Source: Candidatus Woesearchaeota archaeon (GTDB lineage Archaea > Nanobdellota > Nanobdellia > Woesearchaeales > WJKV01). Taken from it: a stretch of 16,152 nt of DNA. Within the stretch, counting starts at the first letter, position 1. Every line of letters starts with the position of its first letter. The notes under the pieces were generated by a model that did no database searches, was not told the origin of the DNA, and saw nothing but the letters and a program-made list of their open reading frames with translations. The DNA lies in assembly GCA_014728875.1 (NCBI GenBank), contig WJKV01000055.1:1-16152 (forward strand), written 5' to 3'. Shown here one piece after another: positions 1 to 6,248 of this stretch. Position numbers and translations under genes: made by a program.

Positions 1-41
1 ATTCTATTATGAAAGAGGCCAGAAAACTTTTGAAAAGCTGA
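1..41 (+). CDS. C-terminal tail of a plus-strand gene cut by the window edge
   Basis: The frame starting at base 3 is open from the left edge and ends at a TGA at 39-41. It encodes about a dozen residues ending in a basic, helical tail (MKEARKLLKS). This is followed by AT-rich DNA and then the end of a convergent gene, which fits a gene end. The piece is too short to name a family, and a chance open frame cannot be excluded. Confidence 0.4.
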   Translation, partial: SIMKEARKLLKS

Positions 42-76
42 GACTGGTTACAACTATTTCTTTATATAAATTATAG

Positions 77-84
77 AAAAAAAA
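77..84 (-). terminator. Poly-U terminator after the 76-residue gene
   Basis: Eight consecutive A residues on the plus strand give U8 in the minus-strand transcript, 9 bases past the stop codon of the gene ending at 94. There is no stable hairpin before it. That matches archaeal termination, which relies on U-tracts helped by aCPSF1/FttA, a factor encoded in this same window. Confidence 0.5.
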
Positions 85-93
85 GATTTGAAA

Positions 94-324
94 TTATTTT
101 TTCTTTGCTTTGTATCCTTTTGAAACTCTGGACACGTCACGGAAAGCGCTTGTTCCTGGCAGCTGCTTGAATTCTACCATGTCTCCAACCTTAAAATCCA
201 ATTTCATCGGAACTTCAAGATAAACAGGGGTTGTTTTTCCTTTGACCTTGACTTTCATTCGAGCAATACCTTGCTTGTTCTGCGCTTGATGAAATCTAAT
301 GTCAATAACTTCTCCTTTTGGCAT
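94..324 (-). CDS. Small basic beta-rich protein, possibly OB/cold-shock-like
   Basis: This encodes a 76-residue protein. Alternating hydrophobic residues suggest a small beta-barrel: GEVIDIRF at 4-11, a central KVKVKGKTTPVYLEV stretch, then VGDMVEF at 46-52 and a final strand before a Lys-rich tail (KGYKAKKK). The spacing of VGDxVEF and the basic tail recall OB-fold or cold-shock-type nucleic-acid-binding proteins, but no diagnostic RNP motif is present, so binding to RNA or DNA is only inferred. The ATG start is well supported by a GAGGTGA ribosome-binding site at 329-335, five bases before it. A TATA box at 369-378 predicts a leader of about 23 bases. A U8 tract follows the stop. The gene stands alone and is divergent from the next one. 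It is clearly a real gene; its function is unknown. Confidence 0.75.
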   Translation of the reverse strand: MPKGEVIDIRFHQAQNKQGIARMKVKVKGKTTPVYLEVPMKLDFKVGDMVEFKQLPGTSAFRDVSRVSKGYKAKKK

Positions 325-368
325 ATTATCACCTCATGTTTTAGATTATTCATACATAAATACAGCAT

Positions 369-378
369 TATATATAAA
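369..378 (-). promoter_or_regulatory. TATA box for the 94-324 gene
   Basis: Reads TTTATATATA on the minus strand. The expected transcript start is near 347, leaving a short leader that contains the GAGGTGA site. An AAACGTTT palindrome at 376-383 sits against its upstream edge and could be part of the BRE or an operator, but I have no further support for that. Confidence 0.6.
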
Positions 379-444
379 CGTTTCTATACTAAAAATAAAG
401 GAATTTTTTTGTCCGATAATCAGCTCTGCATAACAAAACAGATA

Positions 445-454
445 TATTTATATA
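445..454 (+). promoter_or_regulatory. TATA box for the 496-993 gene
   Basis: ATTTATATAG lies about 46 bases before the ATG at 496. The predicted transcript start near 476 gives a 20-base leader that includes the GGGGGT ribosome-binding site at 482-487. Together with the minus-strand TATA box at 369-378 it forms a divergent promoter region. Confidence 0.6.
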
Positions 455-495
455 GGAGTTCAATCTATAAAATAGCATAAAGGGGGTATTGCCTA

Positions 496-993
496 ATGGA
501 TAGGTTTAATCGGGGGAATATAAATAGCAGCCTATTCAATGAAAGATTTGAAAGAGGAAGGCTTGAGGAAGTTGCTTTAGAAGTGCCTGACACTTCTTGT
601 ATACCTGTAAATATTTATTTGGCTAGATTTGACCCGTTGACAGAAGATCCTCTGGACGGGGTCATTTCCCCGGTCAAGGTTGCGCATTCTTATGCTTCAA
701 TAGAATTCAGGACGCCATTTTTCAACGGCTACATTGAAGTGCCGAATTCAGAGAATATTCCAGCAAAAAATATTTTCTACAGGGCTCTTGAAACGCTATT
801 TTCTGTCGTGCAGAAAGAAGAATTGGATTTAGAAGAGATGGAATTGTCTCTACTGCTATTATACAAAGACAAAAAAATGAAGCCCGAACTTGAACAGGCC
901 TATCAGAATCTTGCCGGGCATTTCAAAGACGTGACAGTGTTCGATGGCACAATAAAACAGTTTGAAGAAGAAATAAAATCATACAGAAGTTGA
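496..993 (+). CDS. Unrecognised 165-residue protein
   Basis: I do not recognise a family. The N-terminal 30 residues are polar and probably flexible. Residues about 35-85 look like alternating beta-strands (VNIYLARF, ASIEFRTPF, NGYIEVP). The C-terminal part is acidic and helical, with the Leu/Glu-rich run DLEEMELSLLLLYKDKK and a charged final helix. There is no signal peptide or membrane segment, so it is probably cytoplasmic. The start is supported by a GGGGGT ribosome-binding site nine bases upstream and a TATA box at 445-454. The last 15 bases overlap the 3' end of the convergent gene at 979-1821. The clear expression signals make it a real gene. Confidence 0.7.
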   Translation: MDRFNRGNINSSLFNERFERGRLEEVALEVPDTSCIPVNIYLARFDPLTEDPLDGVISPVKVAHSYASIEFRTPFFNGYIEVPNSENIPAKNIFYRALETLFSVVQKEELDLEEMELSLLLLYKDKKMKPELEQAYQNLAGHFKDVTVFDGTIKQFEEEIKSYRS

Positions 994-1821
994 ACTCGGT
1001 TCTCTTTTCCTTCTCAATGCCTGGTGCGCCTTGTATCCGTCTATGCTGAACATCTGTTTCGGCTTGTTGATGTAGCTCGGCGGCTCAGAGTAATTGCACA
1101 CCAGCCTCGACAAGCACAACAAATGCTCATATTCCTTGTCCTTCAGGATCCCGAAGATGCTTTCCTCAAGCTCTTCTGCTCTTCCTGCCGATGAGGCAGA
1201 TGCAAAGTATTGGAATACCCTTGCCTTTGGATCAAGCGGCTTGTCAAAGACATAATTGAAAAGCATGCGATGGTCATCTTCCTGGAACTGCGGGATTGCA
1301 AGCAGCAACTTTCTCAAGCCTGGAACCTTTCTGTTCAAGACAAAAGGCTCTCTTTTCGTGCCGAAATACAAAGACTTTGCAGAACTGGTTCCGGTTCCGG
1401 TTCCATTCTCAGGAGAAAGCACTCTTGCTGTTGAGAATCCAAGAACCAATCCGTCATAATTGTTCTGCTGTAATAGTCTGATGATCTCTTTGTCATCCCT
1501 TGCAAAAGTAAGCCTGCACGCCCCCCTGAACGCTTCCCTGAACTCGTCCTCTTCTTTTCCATTGCAATAGATAAGAATATTCGGCAGGACGTCAAGAAAA
1601 TTCTCATCAACTTCTTCAAATATCCTTTCAACCAGCCCGCCTGCGATTTCATGAGAGCATCTGTGCAGATCCAGCCAGCCTTTGTCGTATCTCCTGTCTG
1701 GAGAACGCCCATCAAAATCAGGATAGAAATGCCTTAGATTATGTATATTTGCAGCAGCCTTTTCAGCGCACCACCTTGCCAGTCTGTTGTTTTCCTCACC
1801 AGATACTTGAGTTTCTGTCAT
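979..1821 (-). CDS. Unrecognised 280-residue protein
   Basis: No family is recognised. The protein looks soluble and mixed alpha/beta: a polar start, a helix around 55-75, a strand-like VLPNILIYCNG near 78-88, and NYDGLVLGFSTARVL near 120-134. A short Gly-Thr repeat (NGTGTGTSS) at about 139-147 is encoded by three GGAACC hexamers and may be a linker. The C-terminus is basic (ALRRKREP) and then Ser/Thr-rich. Cys and His residues (HRCSH near 53-57) are scattered without a clear metal-site spacing. A TATA box at 1871-1879 and a weak AGGAATT site at 1834-1840 precede the ATG. The gene overlaps the preceding convergent gene by 15 bases and is divergent from the DnaG-like gene at 2010, with a 188-base promoter region between them. 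Confidence 0.65.
   Translation of the reverse strand: MTETQVSGEENNRLARWCAEKAAANIHNLRHFYPDFDGRSPDRRYDKGWLDLHRCSHEIAGGLVERIFEEVDENFLDVLPNILIYCNGKEEDEFREAFRGACRLTFARDDKEIIRLLQQNNYDGLVLGFSTARVLSPENGTGTGTSSAKSLYFGTKREPFVLNRKVPGLRKLLLAIPQFQEDDHRMLFNYVFDKPLDPKARVFQYFASASSAGRAEELEESIFGILKDKEYEHLLCLSRLVCNYSEPPSYINKPKQMFSIDGYKAHQALRRKREPSSTSV
1387..1404. repeat. Three tandem GGTTCC hexamers
   Basis: A perfect 18-base tandem array of GGTTCC lies inside the 979-1821 gene and encodes Gly-Thr three times. In-frame hexamer arrays can change copy number by slippage without breaking the reading frame. Confidence 0.8.
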
Positions 1822-1870
1822 TTTCTTACTTGTAATTCCTAAAGCTTCTGTATCTTTTGAATAAAAACTG

Positions 1871-1879
1871 ATATATAAA
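1871..1879 (-). promoter_or_regulatory. TATA box for the 979-1821 gene
   Basis: Reads TTTATATAT on the minus strand. The predicted transcript start is near 1849, leaving a leader of about 28 bases. The 188-base divergent spacer (1822-2009) also holds the promoter of the plus-strand gene at 2010. I see nothing else in the spacer. Confidence 0.55.
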
Positions 1880-1956
1880 TATGCAGGAAAAATAAGGAAA
1901 AATCACTATTGAATTTCAGCTTTTTGTCACTGTTACGAAGCAAATTCTCAGAGGAT

Positions 1957-1979
1957 TAATATAAAAAAGTATTTATATT
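1957..1979 (+). promoter_or_regulatory. Promoter region of the DnaG-like gene
   Basis: Two TATA-like elements are present: TAATATAAAA at 1957-1966 and ATTTATATT at 1971-1979. The first would place the transcript start near 1988 and keep the AGGGGT ribosome-binding site (1999-2004) in the leader. The second would start transcription at about that site. The first is therefore the better candidate. Confidence 0.45.
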
Positions 1980-2009
1980 CGTGTCAAATCTTTTGAATAG
2001 GGGTATAAC

Positions 2010-3449
2010 TTGGATCCAGTCGAAGAATTCAAACTATTGTTGAGGGCACAGATAGACATTGTAGACTACATAGGAAAAGAAATCAGTTTAATAAGAGACG
2101 GAGTCAAGTTCACTGGAAGATGTCCTTTCCACAAAGACGAGCTTCGTTCTTTTTCAGTGGATCCGAACAGGCAGAATTTCAGATGCTCCTGGTGCGGGAA
2201 AAGCGGCGACATAATCGGTTTTGTCATGCATAAAAAAAACATAGAATACAAAGAGGCCCTCAAGACACTGTCAGAGCAGACAGGACTGCCCCTGCCGGAA
2301 TTCAAGCCCAAAGCAAGGCCTGACAAAATAAGGATACCTTTCGAAGAGATGAGAAAAGAAAGGCTTGAGGTCAGGCTTGACATCCATTACGAAGGCCAGC
2401 ATCCCCATCCGATCCTGCAGAAAGACAGGCCTGTTGATTACCTGCACATGCTGAATAACGGCCTGGCAGCTTTTTTCTTCAAGCTTGAGCTTGTCTGCGA
2501 CCAATTAAAGATAGAAAAAGGCGGGATGCTGAATGAAAGACAGTCCACACAGCTGCTTGATGAACTGGTTCCGTTCATCGCAAGGACGCCGGGCGTCTGC
2601 ACAAACGCCTTCCAGCTGGAAAAGCTTGGAAACATTGTCAGGATGAGCTCCAAGAGCATAGAGACCGCAGTGGAGGCCTTCAAGAAACCGCTTCGCAAAG
2701 GAACAAAGGATTTCTTTTACATCAGGCCGTATCATACCACACCTTATGAACTCAGACTTATCTCGACAATGCTGAAGGAATCGCATAATATTGAATACTT
2801 CAGAAGCAACATCAATCCAGACTGGTTTAATGATGCCGGGTGCAGGACCATTTTTAATTTTCTGTGCGAAAACACAAAACTGCTTGAGCTTGACGACACT
2901 TACCAGCAGCCAGGGGACGAATTCCCGCTGCTTGAGGATGCGTATGCAAGAGACATCCCTGCAGAGATCTATGCGTACGCAGTGTCGCGCGATATCAATG
3001 TCTCTGAAGTTGAACTAAGAAGATTATACAGCTACATAAAACAGGTAACCAATGTTTTTTCTGCAAGCGAACTTCGTCTTCTGCTTGAAGAATCGCATCT
3101 TGAACAGGAATTGGTGGAAAAAGAAAAATACTTTGCCAACAAGGTCAATGCTGAAGTTCCAAGTATTTCTTCAGAGCATTTTTCACCTTTTGCAAACAAG
3201 ATCATGCCTGAAGAATATCAGGAATATTACAACATGTTTTTGCAGTTCTCAAAGGTTTATGCAAGATTCACGAGCAGGCTCGCCAAAGACTATGACAAGC
3301 TGGTCTGGAAGAGAAAACAAAGAGAGGAAAGAAGGAAAGAAAAAGAAAAGAATGCGCAGGCTTCTTTTGACTTCAGCCAGGAGAATGAAAAGAGAAACAA
3401 CAGGAAAAAAGAGATCAACGGCAATCTGTTTGATCAGCCTGATCACTAG
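2010..3449 (+). CDS. DnaG-family protein with CHC2 zinc finger but no TOPRIM domain
   Basis: This is a 479-residue relative of bacterial-type DnaG primase. Residues 1-95 form the CHC2 zinc-binding domain, with ligands C38, H41, C59 and C62 (C-x2-H-x17-C-x2-C) and the typical following GKSGDIIGFVM. Residues about 141-228 resemble the helical bundle that follows the catalytic core in DnaG (PVDYLHML, then FFFKLELV). Residues about 244-300 (ELRLISTMLKES, then WFNDAGCRTIFNFL) resemble the helicase-binding C-terminal region. Between 95 and 140 only a linker remains. The TOPRIM core, with its acidic metal-binding residues, is absent, so RNA primer synthesis is unlikely. Residues 430-479 are a highly charged tail. 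The start is TTG, chosen for the AGGGGT site five bases upstream. The last 35 bases overlap the convergent nuclease gene. I infer a role as a DNA-binding or replisome-binding scaffold. Confidence 0.8.
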   Translation: MDPVEEFKLLLRAQIDIVDYIGKEISLIRDGVKFTGRCPFHKDELRSFSVDPNRQNFRCSWCGKSGDIIGFVMHKKNIEYKEALKTLSEQTGLPLPEFKPKARPDKIRIPFEEMRKERLEVRLDIHYEGQHPHPILQKDRPVDYLHMLNNGLAAFFFKLELVCDQLKIEKGGMLNERQSTQLLDELVPFIARTPGVCTNAFQLEKLGNIVRMSSKSIETAVEAFKKPLRKGTKDFFYIRPYHTTPYELRLISTMLKESHNIEYFRSNINPDWFNDAGCRTIFNFLCENTKLLELDDTYQQPGDEFPLLEDAYARDIPAEIYAYAVSRDINVSEVELRRLYSYIKQVTNVFSASELRLLLEESHLEQELVEKEKYFANKVNAEVPSISSEHFSPFANKIMPEEYQEYYNMFLQFSKVYARFTSRLAKDYDKLVWKRKQREERRKEKEKNAQASFDFSQENEKRNNRKKEINGNLFDQPDH

Positions 3450-4296
3450 CAGCTGCTGATTTTTTGACATTCCATCCTCTTCTTTTTTTGTATTCCTGTA
3501 TCCTGGGTCTGAATTTGGGATCAATCAATATCCTAAGGTATGTAGCCACCAATGAAACAACATCTATGTCATTATGCGTAATTGCTTTCAGCAGGTTGTC
3601 TGGATTTCCTCCGTATATGTATTCTTCATAGGCTTTGGGCACTTCTGCGCTCGGAAGGTCCTCTTCTCTTTCCAGCCCGAAAAATATCCTCTCCACATCG
3701 CCCAGCTTGGAGGTCTTTCTTTTCTTTTTATTGTCATTATTCTTTTTGTCCAGATGATGTTTGATGAAAGGATGGATGAACTTGTAAAGGTCAAGATGAT
3801 TCCTGTCAGGCCATTCCCAGTCGATCTGATAGGATCTGTTTCTCACAACAAGCCTTCTGTTGTCGAACCTCAGGCCGTTATACGATACCATGTATTTGAA
3901 TTTGCCCGAGAACCGGTTGAAATATCTCAGCATTGCCTCTTCTTCGAGCGGAGTCCTGGCAAGAAGCAGATCCACAACAACAGTTTTGCTCTTCACATAG
4001 CTGTAGCCTACAAGAAAGATGGGATTGATATAAGCCAGGCCCAGTGTTTCAGTATCGACAAAGATTGCCTCTTCTGGCCTGAAATTCACATGCCTTGTCT
4101 CCTGTTCCGACAGCGCCTCAATGTTAGGAAGCGTTCCTGTTATCCAGCTGTTAAGATGCTTTTTTATGTATTCGCCCACAGGCCCAGTTCTCATCTGTGC
4201 AAGAGTCTTTCTTATCCTGAAGAATTTTCCTTCAAAATCATCTTCCTTGACAGAACAGACTTTTCCTCTCAGCCGATCTTCTATTCTTTCCCCCAT
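3415..4296 (-). CDS. YprB-like RNase H-fold 3'-5' exonuclease
   Basis: This is a 293-residue protein of the RNase_H_2 (YprB) group of DEDD exonucleases, predicted to cut DNA or RNA with two metal ions. The metal-binding motifs are all visible: D81 and E83 in IFVDTETLGL, D145 in SYNGLRFDNRRL, D169 in HLDLYKF, and H241 with D245 in HNDIDVVSL. Family hallmarks lie between them: FLVGYSY near 94-100, KLGDVERIFFG near 197-207 and a Y-x2-Y pattern before the last motif. Residues 1-70 are an N-terminal extension; 180-197 is a Lys/Asn-rich insert (KKNNDNKKKRK). A TATA box 26 bases before the ATG predicts a leaderless mRNA. The gene is convergent with the DnaG-like gene and downstream of the PD-(D/E)XK protein, suggesting work in DNA repair or replication, though substrate and partners are not shown. 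Confidence 0.82.
   Translation of the reverse strand: MGERIEDRLRGKVCSVKEDDFEGKFFRIRKTLAQMRTGPVGEYIKKHLNSWITGTLPNIEALSEQETRHVNFRPEEAIFVDTETLGLAYINPIFLVGYSYVKSKTVVVDLLLARTPLEEEAMLRYFNRFSGKFKYMVSYNGLRFDNRRLVVRNRSYQIDWEWPDRNHLDLYKFIHPFIKHHLDKKNNDNKKKRKTSKLGDVERIFFGLEREEDLPSAEVPKAYEEYIYGGNPDNLLKAITHNDIDVVSLVATYLRILIDPKFRPRIQEYKKRRGWNVKKSAAASDQADQTDCR
3431..3465 (+). terminator. Paired palindromes and T6 at the convergent gene junction
   Basis: TGATCAGCCTGATCA (3431-3445) is a perfect inverted repeat around one central base. It is followed by AGCAGCTGCT (3448-3457), another perfect palindrome spanning the stop codon, and then T6 at 3460-3465. A second T7 lies at 3483-3489. The arrangement fits a plus-strand terminator for the DnaG-like gene, but it lies inside the coding sequence of the opposite gene. 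Confidence 0.4.
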
Positions 4297-4306
4297 AGTA
4301 TTTGAG

Positions 4307-4314
4307 AAAAAAAA
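4307..4314 (-). terminator. Poly-U terminator after the 606-residue gene
   Basis: A8 on the plus strand gives U8 in the minus transcript, 27 bases past the stop of the 4342-6162 gene. It lies between the TATA box and the start codon of the next gene, so terminator and promoter share one 45-base spacer. Confidence 0.45.
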
Positions 4315-4318
4315 TTCA

Positions 4319-4326
4319 ATATAAAA
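4319..4326 (-). promoter_or_regulatory. TATA box for the YprB-like gene (leaderless)
   Basis: Reads TTTTATAT on the minus strand, centred about 26 bases before the ATG at 4296. Archaeal transcription starts about 25-27 bases past the TATA centre, so the mRNA should begin at the start codon. There is no ribosome-binding site, which agrees. Confidence 0.5.
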
Positions 4327-4341
4327 AGATTGCCTTGTTGC

Positions 4342-6162
4342 TTAAAAAGGAACTTCCTCAAGCTCGCTTTCAAGGCTTTCCGGCGAGAATTCAGGTTCAG
4401 ACGACAGTTCTGCGAGCTCTTCAAGCTTAAGCACAAGATTTCTTATATTGTGCTGCATGAACCTTCTCTCGGCAGTACGGGTACCGCGCATCAGGATGTG
4501 AGGTATCTGCACAACATCTTTTGCATGCTGCAGGACAGGCTCTAAACTGTCCAGACGCGGTACTGCTTCTGCTACTGCCTTGTGAAAGGGCGATCGTCCT
4601 AGATAATCCAATAGGATTCCAAGATAGCATAATATTCTTTCTGACGACAGGACCCTATAGCCGTCGTCTGTCAGTTCGTTCCTGACATTATTAACTATTT
4701 TGTCCCTCATCATCAAAGCTGCGATCCTTCCGTGCATGGGATAGCCCTGCTCTGCTTCACTGTCCCACCACATGTAGTCTCCTTCCTTGAATCTGCCAAG
4801 AAGCCTTCTTGCATTTGATTCGTGGGAACCTGACTTTACTTCTATTGCAAAATTCTTTGTGTTTCTTCCTTTCTGCGAGACTGTCCTCATGTCAGGAAGC
4901 AGCCTCTTGTCAGGCAAGAGCGATTCCCCGTCGAAAAAATACAAGGACATGGGATTCTCGATTCCTTCTTTTCCATCAAGTTCTTCCTGTTCAATAGCCT
5001 CCTTTAATCTTATGTTCGGCTCGACAGATATCAAAGGCACATTAAAGATCTTTGCAAAACCGTTCCTGTAGATGTTCCCGTCCCTGTCAGGATCGATTAC
5101 CAATGTCCCCAGAGCGACAAGATCGACCAGCAGTTCTGCAGTTCTTCCCACTTCTTTGATCCCGGACAGGTCCTTTACAAACTCAGAAGGGTGCAGATTG
5201 GATTTTAATGCAACAGCTTCATTGAATGCGACTCCTTTTTCCCGCGCGACACTGTTGATTCTTCTGCAGAGCTTTTTCAGGAAAGGAACACTATTATACC
5301 GCAGTGTCTCATGTCCGATGTCCCTCCTTTGAAAGAATTCATTCCTTATATCCTCGCCGATGAACTCGTCCTCTCCATTTACAACGCTCACAAGATTTGC
5401 AAGGCCCGGAATGTAATTGTTGAGCCATTGGTCAAAGCTGGTCCTGTCTTTTTTGTAGCTCCTATTCCCCACTCTAATTGCAGCATAGATTGCCGGGAAT
5501 GCCCTTGAAAAATCTTTCTTGTTCCCTAGTTCTGCTTCTCCCTGCTTGTAGGCCTCTACCTGTTCCCTCGGCCAGAACTGTTCGATTGCAGCCTGGATCT
5601 CTTCTTCTGTGGGAGTAGAATACCTGTTCCCTGTGAAACCTATTGCTTCTATTCCTCTCGAATCTGTCGCAACATTGAATTCCTCTTTTGCTCTTCTTCT
5701 TACATAAGCTTCAAGACCAGAAAAATAACTGTCAGTTCTTGCCAGTCCTCTTATTCTTTTTCTGAACTCTTTGGTCAAGATGACTTCCTCTGTAGAATAT
5801 CCTGCCTTGATCAACGCAGTCCTTGCCTTTTCATCTGTCCAGGCATCTATCCTCGCTTGCGGCAGTTTAAGTCCGAAGTATTCCTGGACTTTCGCCATGC
5901 TCGAGTTCCCGCCAAGCTCAAACGCCTTCGCCCTCAACTGCGGCCCAAGGCTGAACAATTTTTTCTTTCTTCTTCTCCTGTACTGCCTGTCCCGCCGCAG
6001 GAGTTCTGAAGTGCTTATCTCCTGGCCAGGCCTGAGCCCGAGCTCATTGTACAGCCTGTGTCTTATTGCTTCATCAGGATACAAAGTACGATTATGGGCA
6101 CTCTGCCCTTTACCAGAATGGCTAATACAAGTAATTACTTTATAATTCATCACCCTTTTCAC
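4342..6162 (-). CDS. 606-residue protein with a PD-(D/E)XK nuclease signature
   Basis: The nuclease signature is in the second half: E343 in GRTAELLVDLVALGTLVI, D424 in LLPDMRTV, and E441-x-K443 in NFAIEVKSGS. This is the E...PD...ExK order of the restriction-endonuclease fold, with 16 residues between D and E. A DNA or RNA cleavage role is inferred. The N-terminal half is not a family I can name. It has an Arg/Lys-rich stretch (QYRRRRKKKLF, 60-70) likely to contact nucleic acid and helical stretches (TDEKARTALIKAGYS; FPAIYAAIRVG, then SFDQWL) faintly like homing-endonuclease-associated repeats. The C-terminal 30 residues are very acidic. The start is GTG at 6162 or ATG at 6150 (residue 5); the TATA box at 6197-6206 allows both and the ATG gives the more usual leader length. 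Its neighbours are aCPSF1 and the YprB-like nuclease. Confidence 0.65.
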   Translation of the reverse strand: MKRVMNYKVITCISHSGKGQSAHNRTLYPDEAIRHRLYNELGLRPGQEISTSELLRRDRQYRRRRKKKLFSLGPQLRAKAFELGGNSSMAKVQEYFGLKLPQARIDAWTDEKARTALIKAGYSTEEVILTKEFRKRIRGLARTDSYFSGLEAYVRRRAKEEFNVATDSRGIEAIGFTGNRYSTPTEEEIQAAIEQFWPREQVEAYKQGEAELGNKKDFSRAFPAIYAAIRVGNRSYKKDRTSFDQWLNNYIPGLANLVSVVNGEDEFIGEDIRNEFFQRRDIGHETLRYNSVPFLKKLCRRINSVAREKGVAFNEAVALKSNLHPSEFVKDLSGIKEVGRTAELLVDLVALGTLVIDPDRDGNIYRNGFAKIFNVPLISVEPNIRLKEAIEQEELDGKEGIENPMSLYFFDGESLLPDKRLLPDMRTVSQKGRNTKNFAIEVKSGSHESNARRLLGRFKEGDYMWWDSEAEQGYPMHGRIAALMMRDKIVNNVRNELTDDGYRVLSSERILCYLGILLDYLGRSPFHKAVAEAVPRLDSLEPVLQHAKDVVQIPHILMRGTRTAERRFMQHNIRNLVLKLEELAELSSEPEFSPESLESELEEVPF

Positions 6163-6196
6163 ACCCTTTTCCTAGGCAGTAAGAAGTTAACGGCCT

Positions 6197-6206
6197 TTAT
6201 ATATTT
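6197..6206 (-). promoter_or_regulatory. TATA box for the PD-(D/E)XK gene
   Basis: Reads AAATATATAA on the minus strand. The predicted transcript start is near 6175, giving a leader of about 13 bases to the GTG (6162) or 25 to the ATG (6150). It lies in the 86-base gap after aCPSF1, which also holds a short U5 tract at 6235-6239. Confidence 0.5.
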
Positions 6207-6248
6207 TTCCGTAGAATATCCGTATGCATTAAAGAAAAATAGTTACTA

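Noticed and set aside
94..324. TRAM domain in the small basic protein
   Set aside because: The size and beta content fit, but the characteristic GxGIAR-then-VFVPGAxPGE pattern is not present beyond a short GIAR-like run.
3348..3446. Sliding-clamp-binding (PIP-like) motif in the tail of the DnaG-like protein (QASFDF or NLFDQ)
   Set aside because: Neither fits the Q-x2-[LIM]-x2-F-F spacing of archaeal PIP boxes or the bacterial clamp motif well enough to claim.
3574..4305. A 243-codon plus-strand open frame opposite the YprB-like nuclease
   Set aside because: It lies wholly antisense to a gene with all DEDD motifs, its translation has no recognisable domain, and it has no matching promoter. 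It is a shadow of the real gene's codon use.
2010..6162. Mobile element or phage origin for the primase/nuclease cluster
   Set aside because: No integrase, transposase, terminal repeats, attachment site or phage structural gene is seen.
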